A DNA stretch of 64,000 nucleotides from Faucicola mancuniensis (GTDB taxonomy: Bacteria; Pseudomonadota; Gammaproteobacteria; Pseudomonadales; Moraxellaceae). Of the stretch, positions 41,389 through 49,933 are shown one piece after another. The number at the start of each line of letters is the position of its first letter. The stretch's first letter is position 1. The stretch lies in NCBI RefSeq assembly GCF_046523945.1, contig NZ_CP171363.1, positions 682,001 to 746,000 of the forward strand, read 5' to 3'. The notes beneath the pieces were generated by a model that worked only from the letters and a program-made list of their open reading frames with translations, did not search any database and had not been told where the DNA came from. Both the position numbers and the translations under genes were made by a program.

Positions 41389-41766
41389 CGCTTACTTCTA
41401 CCCCTAGCACTTCGCACAATCTGCGTAAATCACCTTTAACAAGTTGTTGGCGTTGGTTAAATTGCCAACCGCTTGCCACTTTTACCAGTTCAAACAAATC
41501 CATCGCTTCAATCACCAACGCAATATCGGTCGCATTTTTGCCTTTGACATAACATAGCTAAACTGTTGCATGGGGTCAATCGCATATTTTAAAATCACCT
41601 CTTGCCAACTGGATAAATTGCTCTGTCCCCAGTCGCCATAGATTTTTTTGGTGCGAATTTTACCCAATTTTTCAATGGCTTGTAAAATTACGCCTATCGT
41701 TTTGGCGGACGCATTGTCCGCGTCAATCAATACTGCAATATTGTTTAACATCATCATATCTCTCAA
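41381..41766 (-). pseudogene. NYN (LabA-like) nuclease gene with a 5-bp tandem duplication
   Basis: The N-terminal half (NIAVLIDADNASAKTIGVIL) carries the conserved Asp pair of NYN RNase domains. The frame then shifts at two tandem copies of ACATA (41547-41556). Removing one copy restores GKNATDIALVIEAMDLFELV, the classic NYN continuation, through to VSDD and a stop that overlaps the next gene. As written the protein ends after 84 aa. The duplication may be recent, reversible by slippage, or a sequencing error. Confidence 0.75.
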
Positions 41767-41827
41767 ATTATTTCAATATATTTAACTCAATTTTTATCAA
41801 TTTTACAAAAAATACTTCCTAAAATTT

Positions 41828-43006
41828 TTACGCCTGACACCCAACGAGCCACAAGGCTTCTTTGCTTTGTTTGGTTAATTGTGGGGTAGAAAGTGGGCTT
41901 TGGCTGACATTTTTTGGTAAATCGCTGACATTTAACCCAGCACTCGCCACCAATGCCAACAATAATTGGCTTTTTGTCGCATAATTCATATTTTGGGCGT
42001 TGGAAATACTGTGCGTTACCATGCCAATCACTTCGCCAGTCGGTAACAGTAGCGGACTGCCACTTGACCCCGGTTGAATGGGGGCAGTAAACTGCAAATA
42101 GCGAATGTCATTGCCAATGCCCTGTAGCCCTGCGATATTGCCCCGCGTAACTTGTAACTGACTGCCAAGCCCTGTCAGCGGAAAACCCAAGGTAGTAACG
42201 CTTTCACCCAATAAATCATAGCCCAATTCACGAATAGGAATAAAACTCGGCAATGGTTCGCTCACCTTGAGTAAGGCGGTATCACTGCCTTCATCAGCAA
42301 GCACAACTTGAGCCTGTCTGTCCGCCTGTCCTTGCTGACGAATACCGATGATAGTTGCCCCATCAATGACGTGTTCACAAGTGAGCAGATGATAACGGTC
42401 AATCGCAAAGGCTGTGCCAGTCCAAGTTTCACCTGCTTGCGGACATGGGCGACTGTTGGGCTGTTGTCCTTGTTGCCCTTGTTGTAGGCTTTCATGAATG
42501 GTGGGGTGGCGAGCGTCAAGGCTAATTTGCAAGCGTTCAGCAAAACTGGATAAATGCTGACTGCTATTTTCCGCCAAGGCTCGCACCTTGTATTGTCCGT
42601 TTCGTTCGTAAATTTCTAGGATAATACTGGCTTTGACGTGGCGTTCGTTGCTGTTAAATTGATAAGTAATTTCTTGGTTAATTTGAATATCAAATTGGCT
42701 GATTTCAATGGCAGGTAAATTAACGTTCGGCGTATCATAAGCGTAAGCAATCAGCTGTACGGTGTGGGCGTGATGAGTTTTAAACAAGGTATCTAGGTCT
42801 AGTTGCCAACGGTTGTTTTGTGGGTCAAATTTGCCCCAGTCTTTATTTTCGTGTAGGTAAGCAGGGCTGATGATGGCTTTTCGCTCTTTGTCCATGACAA
42901 GCCACAATAGCCCAATTTCACTACCGAGTTGTTGATGATTTTTAATGTAAATATCGCAATGGCTTTGGTTTAATGGAGCGTTTACCCCTAGCGGTAGGTT
43001 TAGCAT
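41828..43006 (-). CDS. TerD-like domain fused to a trypsin-like serine protease
   Basis: A 392-aa two-domain protein. Residues about 1-170 resemble a TerD/TerA stress domain (LNLPLGVNAPLNQ, the SEIGLLWLVMDKERKA strand, WQLDLDTLF). Residues about 190-350 are a chymotrypsin-fold protease with the triad His in LLTCEHVIDG (near 210), Asp in SDTALLKV (near 240) and Ser in PGSSGSPLLL (near 311). No signal peptide, so it is probably cytosolic. It is upstream of the NYN and PRTase genes on the same strand. Substrates are unknown. Confidence 0.75.
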   Translation of the reverse strand: MLNLPLGVNAPLNQSHCDIYIKNHQQLGSEIGLLWLVMDKERKAIISPAYLHENKDWGKFDPQNNRWQLDLDTLFKTHHAHTVQLIAYAYDTPNVNLPAIEISQFDIQINQEITYQFNSNERHVKASIILEIYERNGQYKVRALAENSSQHLSSFAERLQISLDARHPTIHESLQQGQQGQQPNSRPCPQAGETWTGTAFAIDRYHLLTCEHVIDGATIIGIRQQGQADRQAQVVLADEGSDTALLKVSEPLPSFIPIRELGYDLLGESVTTLGFPLTGLGSQLQVTRGNIAGLQGIGNDIRYLQFTAPIQPGSSGSPLLLPTGEVIGMVTHSISNAQNMNYATKSQLLLALVASAGLNVSDLPKNVSQSPLSTPQLTKQSKEALWLVGCQA

Positions 43007-43069
43007 AGATTTTACCCAAGAGAAATTTGTTTTATCTTAGCATATTTTTTTGTAAAAACTTGACATTTT

Positions 43070-43786
43070 TTAGGATAACAGGTTTGACAAATAATTTGGC
43101 ATAAAATTTTGTTTTAAAATTTGCCATGTGATTGGATTGGTTAAATTTTGCCAAAAAACTTTGTAAGGTGGGGCAAACATCAACAATAACACCACCGCCG
43201 AATACAAGGCAAAATAAGATTTTTTTTGATTTTTGTCAAAAAATTTGATGGCTGTGCCAAAGGATTTTTTGATTTTTAAGCCAAAAATATTGACGCTGTA
43301 CATTTCGTCCAAAATCAAATGCACCATCGTCCCAAAAAATAAAAACAAGCCCAAAAACCAACTAAATACCGCCCCATTTTTGACCCCATAGTAACTGGCA
43401 TACACCAATATCAGCGACAACAGCAACATAAACGGAATGGAATGCACAATGCCACGGTGTACCGTCAAACTGCTAAACAACATCAGCACGCCCCACCGCA
43501 TCATAGCGTACACACTCGCCCACACCACCAAAAGCTCCACCACGCTCAACTCCGCTATCCAAAACACCACCGCCCCAAAGGCGACCAATAAGGCGATGAT
43601 GTTAAAACCTATGCGTGTGGGAATGGAGTTTTCAAGGTCAATGTCTGGCAACAGTCCGCCTATCGTGCCAACGATGGCACACAAAAAAAACTCAATGGAG
43701 GTTACCATGCCAGCCTTATAAACGACAAGGCTTGCGGTGGTACTCATGATAAAGGCGGTGGATAAATGGGTGTTAAAATTTGCCAT
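43070..43786 (-). CDS. DUF457 (YdjM-like) membrane-bound metal-dependent hydrolase
   Basis: A 238-aa inner-membrane protein with about five spans. Family motifs: THLSTAFIMSTTASL near the start, GGLLPDIDLENS with metal-binding acids, HRGIVHSIPFMLLLS and HLILDEMYSVNIFGLK. In E. coli the YdjM relative is LexA-regulated; no LexA box was looked for successfully here. Substrate unknown. Separate from the upstream toxin-antitoxin pair by 15 nt on the same strand. Confidence 0.8.
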   Translation of the reverse strand: MANFNTHLSTAFIMSTTASLVVYKAGMVTSIEFFLCAIVGTIGGLLPDIDLENSIPTRIGFNIIALLVAFGAVVFWIAELSVVELLVVWASVYAMMRWGVLMLFSSLTVHRGIVHSIPFMLLLSLILVYASYYGVKNGAVFSWFLGLFLFFGTMVHLILDEMYSVNIFGLKIKKSFGTAIKFFDKNQKKSYFALYSAVVLLLMFAPPYKVFWQNLTNPITWQILKQNFMPNYLSNLLS

Positions 43787-43800
43787 TTTGTTTTTTTAGG

Positions 43801-44271
43801 TTAGACTTGTGAATGTTGCAACTTGGCAACCGCTAGGATAAGGCGATAAGGATTATCCGTTTTTTTAAAACCAAGCCTTTCATAATAAGCGACCAGTTCG
43901 TCTGTTTTGGCATCAATCACCACAAAACCAATGCCTGTTTGCACCGCCAAATGGCGAATTTTCACTAAAGCATGGGCGATAAGTTTTTTTGACAAGCCTT
44001 GCCCTTGATAATCCACGCTCACGCCCATACGTCCGATTAAAATCGCAGGAATTAAGTTTGGATAGCCTTTAATGCGTTGCTCACGGCTGTCAAGGTGCAA
44101 ATTTGACAGCGTATAAAAGGCTTTGATAACCTTGCCATCGGCTAACACATGGGTTTGGGCAATGCCTTTTTTGGCGTGTTGGCTTGCCATATGTTGCAAA
44201 TAATGGTTGATAATTGGGTTGCCACAGTCAAAACTTGCCTTGTCATGCTGTTTGTTTAACAATTCAAACAA
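43801..44271 (-). CDS. GNAT-family toxin, TacT-like
   Basis: A 156-aa acetyltransferase like those that acetylate charged tRNA and stop translation. LNKQHDKASFDCGNPIINHY opens the fold, ILIGRMGVSVDYQGQGLSKK carries the acetyl-CoA loop (QGQGLSKK), and LVAYYERLGFKK holds the catalytic Tyr. It starts inside the antitoxin gene (8-bp overlap), the standard TacAT layout. Toxicity itself is inferred from family and pairing. Confidence 0.85.
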   Translation of the reverse strand: MFELLNKQHDKASFDCGNPIINHYLQHMASQHAKKGIAQTHVLADGKVIKAFYTLSNLHLDSREQRIKGYPNLIPAILIGRMGVSVDYQGQGLSKKLIAHALVKIRHLAVQTGIGFVVIDAKTDELVAYYERLGFKKTDNPYRLILAVAKLQHSQV

Positions 44272-44527
44272 GGCTTTCTCCCAATGTCAACAACTGTTTT
44301 AATTCGTCATTGGGTGGCGTGGTGTCGTTTAACATCTCGTTAATCAGTTGACTTTCTTGTTCGCTTAAATGCCAAATGGGTGTTTCATTGATGATTTTTA
44401 GCGATTTTTCAAATACCACATTGAGCATAAATTGGCTCATGCTAAGCCCCATTGTTTGACTGGCTTGTTCAATAATGGCTTTGGTTTGGGGTGTGGTTCT
44501 GATACTGATACGTTCGGTTGCTTGCAT
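44264..44527 (-). CDS. DUF1778 antitoxin, TacA-like
   Basis: An 87-aa ribbon-helix-helix antitoxin. The N-terminal strand and helices are RISIRTTPQTKAIIEQASQT and GLSMSQFMLNVVFEKS. The C-terminal part would wrap the GNAT toxin. The promoter at 44566-44594 is probably autorepressed by the complex, as in other TacAT pairs. Confidence 0.85.
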   Translation of the reverse strand: MQATERISIRTTPQTKAIIEQASQTMGLSMSQFMLNVVFEKSLKIINETPIWHLSEQESQLINEMLNDTTPPNDELKQLLTLGESLV

Positions 44528-44565
44528 AACTTTTCCGATATTAAATGTGTGTCATTTGTTAGTAC

Positions 44566-44594
44566 ATTATACAAGCAACTTGTTCAATTAACAA
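44566..44594 (-). promoter_or_regulatory. Promoter of the toxin-antitoxin operon
   Basis: TTGTTA (44589-44594), 17 nt, then TATAAT (44566-44571) on the minus strand, about 40 bp before the antitoxin ATG. Confidence 0.65.
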
Positions 44595-44739
44595 ACAAAA
44601 TCAATCTTTTTCAAAATTACCAATGAACTTTAAACCACAATGAAAAAACCGATAAAAATTGACCATAACTGGGTAAAATCATTAGCAATAACAGAATAAT
44701 TGCTATTACTAATGATTGGATAAATATCCGTCCCAAAAA

Positions 44740-44880
44740 ACCTATCCAAATCTACCTATAGGCAAATTTAGCGTTTTCTTCCTACTTCAACGTTGTTTGC
44801 TCTTGTCATTTGACTTAAGACTTACATCAACTCCATAGGCTGACACGGTGGAACTCACCGCCAAAAATATTAGGTTGTTA
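44740..44880 (-). ncRNA. Candidate omega-RNA region of the TnpB element
   Basis: Downstream of tnpB on the same strand lies GGCGGTGAGTTCCACCGTG, with a short GGTG/CACC hairpin, then a non-coding stretch to about 44740. TnpB guide RNAs usually come from this position. The exact ends and the transposon right end are not resolved by eye. Confidence 0.35.
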
Positions 44881-46032
44881 AAACCTTAGTTGCATGATTT
44901 AGGATATTGATACTAGCGTTTATATCTCTATCATGCGTAATATGGCAATTTGGGCATTGCCAATTTCTCATACTAAGTAGCAAGTTATCCAATTTATAAT
45001 TACAATTGTGGCAAGTTTTCGAACTGGGATAAAATCTATCTAATTCTTTCACTGTTTTGCCCCATTGGTTCGCTTTATAAATCAATTGTCGTTTAAACTC
45101 ATAAAAACCTAAATCATTAATCGCACGGCTAAGTTTTTTATTCTTTACCATGCCTTTTACATTTAGGTTTTCAAGACAAATCACATCATAAGACTTAACA
45201 AGGCTTGTGGTTAGCTTGTGTAAAAAGTCTTTTCTGATATTGCTGATTTTAAAGTGTAGCCGTGATAGCTTGGTTTTTGCCTTTTCACGGTTTTTTGAGC
45301 CTTTTGTTTTTTTGATAAACTTTTATTCAATCGTCTTAGTTGTTTGAGTTTGTTTTTTAATGGTTTTGGTGCTTGGATTTTTTCGCCATTTGACAAGGTG
45401 GCAAGGTCTGTAATGCCTAAATCAATACCAACTTGTTTGTCTGTTTTGGGTTGTGGTTTGATGATGTTTTGTAATTCAACGGCAACTGATACAAACCATT
45501 TACCGCCTTGTTTAAAGATTTTGGCAGATAGGATTTTGCCTGTGTGTCGCAGTTTTTCACGCATTCTAACAAGTCCAAGATTGGGGACTTTGATAAAAGG
45601 TTTGTTATTGATGTCAATAAGTTTAAATTGGTCGTTGGATAAGCTAAATCTGTCATTTACGCCTTTTTTTCTAAATTGTGGGTATTTGCTTTCACCTTTA
45701 AAAAAGCGTTTGAATGCGTCTCCTAGTTGCATGATGGCAAGTTGTGGGCTGCATTTGGTTACTTCTAGCATAAAGGGGAATTGTTGTCTTTTTATGCTAT
45801 TTAGTTGTTTTCTAAGTTTGCCTTGTGATGGTTTGTTAAGTTTGGTTTCATCAATTTCTATGCCATTTTTCAAGCATTCATCACGATAAGTTTTATCGGC
45901 TTGGTATTGTTTTTGCCAATTATCTAACGCCCAGTTATAGGCAAGACGGGCTACACCGCAAGCCTTTGCAAAGTAAGTTGCTTGTTTATTCGTTGGGTCT
46001 AGGGCGATGATGTGTCCACGTATTAGGGTCAT
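44870..46032 (-). pseudogene. tnpB: TnpB RNA-guided nuclease gene with one frameshift
   Basis: Two pieces of one TnpB. 45211-46032 gives the N-terminal part through RuvC motif I (GIDLGITDLATLSNGEK). After a one-base shift near 45290, the next frame reads NREKAKTKLSRLHFKISNIR and continues to RuvC motif II (CLENLNVKG), the zinc ribbon (CHNCNY, CPNCHI) and motif III (DRDINASINIL), ending at 44870. The shift lies in G/A homopolymers around AAAAGGCTCAAAAAAC. All catalytic residues exist but in two frames. An ordinary translation gives an inactive 273-aa fragment. Confidence 0.8.
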
Positions 46033-46033
46033 T

Positions 46034-46171
46034 CTAGTACTTATCGTAACGTCTGTGTCCTTTTAGTGTTCTTTCGGCAACAAGCATGCCACTTTTGTCC
46101 CATCTGCGTAATGTTGAGATAGACACACCTAGTTGTTTTGATGCTTCGTTGATACTAATTAATCTATTTAT
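46034..46171 (-). pseudogene. tnpA: IS607-type TnpA remnant (HTH only)
   Basis: A 45-codon frame encodes NRLISINEASKQLGVSISTL then RRWDKSGMLVAERTLKGHRR, the MerR-like HTH at the N-terminus of IS607 serine transposases. Its stop is 1 nt before the tnpB ATG. The catalytic serine recombinase domain is gone, and the expected ATG is ATA. This makes the element IS607-like rather than IS605-like. Confidence 0.65.
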
Positions 46172-46257
46172 TTGGATATTCTAAGATGGATTTGGTTAGA
46201 TTTCAAGAAGCAGTTTCAAACCCTTGCCGTCGTGGATACAACCAATTTTTAATTTTA

Positions 46258-47649
46258 CTAATCAAAAATTTTTCCCTTGTTCATAATACCATTCGGGTCA
46301 AAGACAGCTTTTAATTGTTTCATATAGGCGATTTCATCATCAGGGCGAGTGTAATTTAGATATGGCTTTTTGGTCATACCCACGCCATGTTCGGCAGAGA
46401 TTGAGCCGTTGTACTTTTTCACCGTTTCAAAGACATATTTATTCACCACTTTACATTTGTCAAAAAACTCATCTTTTGTCAAATTTTCTGGTTTTAAAAT
46501 GTTTAAATGCAAATTGCCATCGCCAATATGCCCAAACCAACACACTTCAAAATCTGGATAATTGTCATTCACAATTTTATCAATATCATTAATAAAATCA
46601 GGCACATGGCTGATTAACACCGAAATATCATTTTTATATGGCGTAAATACCGAAATGGTTTCAGAAATATATTCACGCAGTTTCCACAACTCTTGGGCTT
46701 GAGCGATAGATTGGCTCATCACACCATCAACCAACAAACCTTGTTCCATACAGTATTCAAACACCGCCATCGCTTCGTCCATAATCGGCTCATAAGGGGC
46801 TTCAAACTCTAAAAGTGCATAAAATGGACAATCGCTTTCAAACGGACGTTGTACATGACCTGTCGCTAACAGTTTGTTCATTGCCACTTTGTCAAAAAAT
46901 TCAAATGCCGTCAAATCCAATTTGCTTTGGAAATTTGCCAAAATTTTCATAATATTAGCAAATTCGTCCACGCCTAGCACCATGACGGTTAAGTTTTTCG
47001 GTTGGCGTTCCAGTTTGATTTGGGCTTTGGTAACGATACCAAGCGTGCCTTCCGCACCGATAAACAAATGGCGAAAATCATAGCCAGTCGCATTTTTTAT
47101 CATGCCTTTGTTCAGCTCCAAAATATCGCCCTTGCCAGTTACCACCGTCAAGCCAAGCACCCAGTTACGGGTCATGCCATAACGGATAACCTTGATACCG
47201 CCTGCATTTGTGCCGATATTACCACCGATTTGGCTTGAGCCTGCGGACGCAAAATCCACAGGATAATATAAGCCTTGTTCTTCGGCAAAATTTTGCAAAT
47301 TTTTGGTAATCACGCCAGCTTCCACTTCCACCATACGGTCATCAGGGTAAAAGTTTAAAATTTTGTTCATTTTGTCAAGGCTCACCACCACTTCGCCATT
47401 GCTCGCGACCGCCCCTGCGGAAAGACCTGTCCGCCCACCGCTTGGGGTAATGACAAGGTTCAATTCGTTACAAGTCTTGATAATTGTTTGCACTTGTTCG
47501 GTACTTTTTGGGAAAAGAATGATATTTGGGTTTGGCTCAAAATGTTTGGTATGGTCTTTACCAAAAAATTCTAAATCTTCGGCGTTGGTTTTAAATTGGT
47601 TGTCATCAAAGCCTTGTTGGGTCAATTTTTCAATCAGTTGATTTATCAT
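46258..47649 (-). CDS. FAD-linked D-2-hydroxyglutarate dehydrogenase
   Basis: A 463-aa flavoprotein of the vanillyl-alcohol-oxidase/D-lactate dehydrogenase fold. The FAD-binding half has VITPSGGRTGLSAGAV and GGNIGTNAGGIKVIRYGMTR; the C-terminal half has CWFGHIGDGNLHLNIL and SAEHGVGMTKKPYL. It oxidises D-2-hydroxyglutarate, a by-product of SerA, to 2-oxoglutarate. Divergent placement beside serA supports this over D-lactate dehydrogenase. The frame and length are normal. Confidence 0.85.
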   Translation of the reverse strand: MINQLIEKLTQQGFDDNQFKTNAEDLEFFGKDHTKHFEPNPNIILFPKSTEQVQTIIKTCNELNLVITPSGGRTGLSAGAVASNGEVVVSLDKMNKILNFYPDDRMVEVEAGVITKNLQNFAEEQGLYYPVDFASAGSSQIGGNIGTNAGGIKVIRYGMTRNWVLGLTVVTGKGDILELNKGMIKNATGYDFRHLFIGAEGTLGIVTKAQIKLERQPKNLTVMVLGVDEFANIMKILANFQSKLDLTAFEFFDKVAMNKLLATGHVQRPFESDCPFYALLEFEAPYEPIMDEAMAVFEYCMEQGLLVDGVMSQSIAQAQELWKLREYISETISVFTPYKNDISVLISHVPDFINDIDKIVNDNYPDFEVCWFGHIGDGNLHLNILKPENLTKDEFFDKCKVVNKYVFETVKKYNGSISAEHGVGMTKKPYLNYTRPDDEIAYMKQLKAVFDPNGIMNKGKIFD

Positions 47650-47884
47650 GATACGCTCACTTGGGGTTTTAAAAAAATGGTTTGTAAAAATATTGGTTAA
47701 AAATAGCCTTATTATAGTGGAATTTTTAACAATTTTGGCAAAAATAAATTTTTGGAATATCTAACTTAACTTTATTCATGTTAAATTGATAAATTTCACG
47801 CCAAATTAGCCGTCAATTGTGCTATGATAAAGCCACTTTTTTTAATTGTAAATTTTTTACACCAAAATGATGAAGGACACAGCC

Positions 47885-49117
47885 ATGACTGACCATCTTT
47901 CTTTAGGCAAAGATAAAATCCGCTTTTTAATGCTTGAAGGCTTGCACGACAACGCCTTTAAAGTGTTAAAAGACGCAGGTTATACCAATGTTGAAGCCAT
48001 TTCAACCGCCCTTGACGAAGCTGAGTTGATTGAAAAAATCAAAGACGCACATTTTATCGGTATTCGCTCTCGCACCAATCTGACTCGTGCTGTGCTAGAA
48101 AAAGCCGAAAAACTGATTGCTATCGGCTGTTTTTGTATCGGTACAAACCAAGTAGATTTGGACGCAGCTCGTGAGTTAGGTATTCCTGTATTTAACGCAC
48201 CGTACTCTAACACTCGCTCGGTTGCCGAATTGGTGCTTGCCGAAATTATCATGTTAATGCGTGGTGTTCCAGAAAAAAATGCGGTGGTTCATCGTGGCGG
48301 TTGGGGCAAATCTGCCAAAGATAGCTATGAAGTGCGTGGTAAAACCCTTGGGATTGTCGGTTACGGTTCTATTGGTTCACAATTGTCGGTTTTGGCGGAA
48401 AATTTGGGCATGAAAGTGATTTATCACGATGCGATTACCAAATTGCCAATGGGGAATGCTCGCCAAGTGGGTAGCCTTGAAGAATTGCTCAAAAATGCCG
48501 ATGTGGTAACACTTCATGTGCCAGATTTGCCAGAAACTCGCAACATGATTACCGCCAAAGAATTGGCAATGATGAAACCAAAATCACACCTAATCAATGC
48601 CGCTCGTGGTAAATGTGTGGATATTGATGCGTTAGCCGAAGCGTTAAAAAGTGGACATTTGATTGGGGCGGCGATTGACGTATTTCCAAAAGAGCCAAAA
48701 TCAGCTAGCGAAGAGTTTGAATCGCCATTGCGTCAATTTGACAATGTGATTTTAACGCCACATATCGGTGGTTCAACCCAAGAAGCACAAGCCAACATTG
48801 GTTTGGAAGTTGCCGAAAAATTTGTGCGTTATTCAGATATGGGCGACACGCTATCTGCGGTGAATTTCCCGAATGTGACCATTCCGTTTAAAGACGGTAC
48901 GCACCGTTTGTTACATATTCACAAAAACGTGGCGGGCGTGTTATCACAAATTAACTTGTCATTTGCCGAAGCGGGCATTAACATTTTGGCACAAAACTTG
49001 ATGACTGAAGGCGATGTCGGTTATTTGGTGATGGACGTTGATGATGATGATTCTGCCAAAGCGTTGGAACGTCTGCGTGCCGTACCAGAAACCATTAAAG
49101 TGCGTGTGTTGTTTTAA
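47885..49117 (+). CDS. serA: D-3-phosphoglycerate dehydrogenase
   Basis: First enzyme of serine synthesis. From ATG 47885 the protein has 410 aa, the E. coli length, with GAAGGAC at the right distance; ATGs at 47867 and 47870 are upstream but lack a site. NAD loop GIVGYGSIGSQLSVLAENLG begins near residue 157, the catalytic Arg is in NAARGKCVD and the His in LTPHIGGSTQEAQ. A C-terminal ACT domain (from about 335) provides serine feedback inhibition in relatives. A terminator follows. Confidence 0.95.
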   Translation: MTDHLSLGKDKIRFLMLEGLHDNAFKVLKDAGYTNVEAISTALDEAELIEKIKDAHFIGIRSRTNLTRAVLEKAEKLIAIGCFCIGTNQVDLDAARELGIPVFNAPYSNTRSVAELVLAEIIMLMRGVPEKNAVVHRGGWGKSAKDSYEVRGKTLGIVGYGSIGSQLSVLAENLGMKVIYHDAITKLPMGNARQVGSLEELLKNADVVTLHVPDLPETRNMITAKELAMMKPKSHLINAARGKCVDIDALAEALKSGHLIGAAIDVFPKEPKSASEEFESPLRQFDNVILTPHIGGSTQEAQANIGLEVAEKFVRYSDMGDTLSAVNFPNVTIPFKDGTHRLLHIHKNVAGVLSQINLSFAEAGINILAQNLMTEGDVGYLVMDVDDDDSAKALERLRAVPETIKVRVLF

Positions 49118-49136
49118 TTAATTGTTTACAACGCAA

Positions 49137-49170
49137 TAAAAAAGGGTTTGTTTAACAAGCCCTTTTTTGC
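49137..49170 (+). terminator. Terminator after serA
   Basis: AAAAAAGGG and CCCTTTTTT flank a TTTGTTTAACAAG loop. Confidence 0.8.
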
Positions 49171-49198
49171 ATAAAAAAAGGATAATTTTAACTCTAAA

Positions 49199-49233
49199 TT
49201 TGGTGGGTTACGCTTTGCTAACTTACCCTACAA
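49199..49233. repeat. Half copy of the 38296-38407 repeat
   Basis: TTGGTGGGTTACGCT...CTTACCCTACAAA matches the right part of the longer element (GGTGGGTTACGCT...CCACCCTACAAA) with a shorter middle. Confidence 0.5.
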
Positions 49234-49281
49234 AATGTGAGAAATTTTTACCAATTATTTTTTAAATTAAATAACATCAAA

Positions 49282-49926
49282 ATGAAAAAAATTTATCTAA
49301 TCCGCCACGCCCAAAGCGAATCCAACGCAGGTGTCGCCATTCGCCCCAATCACGAAATCAACATCACCGAACTTGGCAAAACCCAAGCAAACGAGCTTGC
49401 CGACTGGTTACAGCAACACATTGACGAGCCTATCACCGATATTTTTATTAGCCGTTATCTTCGCACGCAACAAACTGCCGAGCCGTTTTTGACAAAAACT
49501 GCACGCACCGCTATGATAATTGACGATTTGCACGAGTTTAATTATTTGGATTTTGAGCATATCAAATTGCTAAATTTAGCCGAAATTCGCCAAATGGCGG
49601 AAGATTTTTGGCAAAAACCGAGCAATTTTCAAGACAGCGAACAGACGGACAGTTTTGTCAATTTTGTGCAACGTGTCAAAAATGTTCGTACTTTTTTTGA
49701 CAATTTACCCAACGGCACTTATGTCGTATTTACGCATGGTATGTGGCTTGGCATGTTGATTTGGCAAGTGTTGCACGCTGACGGCAAGCGAGTGTTTAAC
49801 CAACAAAAATTCCGTGAATTTGAGCTTGCCATTCGTCCAAAAAACTGCGAAGTATTTTTGTTAAAAGACAACACAGTCGCCAAAGTGCGAGTGCGTACCG
49901 ATGGCGATGATGTGGATATTCGTTAA
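49282..49926 (+). CDS. Histidine phosphatase family protein
   Basis: A 214-aa phosphatase of the phosphoglycerate mutase superfamily. The active-site motif is RHAQSES near residue 7 (RHG in most relatives), with Arg in SRYLRTQQTAEP, the acid region near HEFN, and the second His in VVFTHGMWLGML. Start chosen at ATG 49282; the 15 codons before it are AT-rich leader. The substrate is unknown. It ends 7 nt before IS copy 2, which does not cut it. Confidence 0.82.
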   Translation: MKKIYLIRHAQSESNAGVAIRPNHEINITELGKTQANELADWLQQHIDEPITDIFISRYLRTQQTAEPFLTKTARTAMIIDDLHEFNYLDFEHIKLLNLAEIRQMAEDFWQKPSNFQDSEQTDSFVNFVQRVKNVRTFFDNLPNGTYVVFTHGMWLGMLIWQVLHADGKRVFNQQKFREFELAIRPKNCEVFLLKDNTVAKVRVRTDGDDVDIR

Positions 49927-49933
49927 AATTTTT

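Noticed and set aside
49925..49933. Target duplication between the inner flanks of the two IS copies
   Set aside because: AAAATTTTT and TTTAAAAAC do not match in either orientation.
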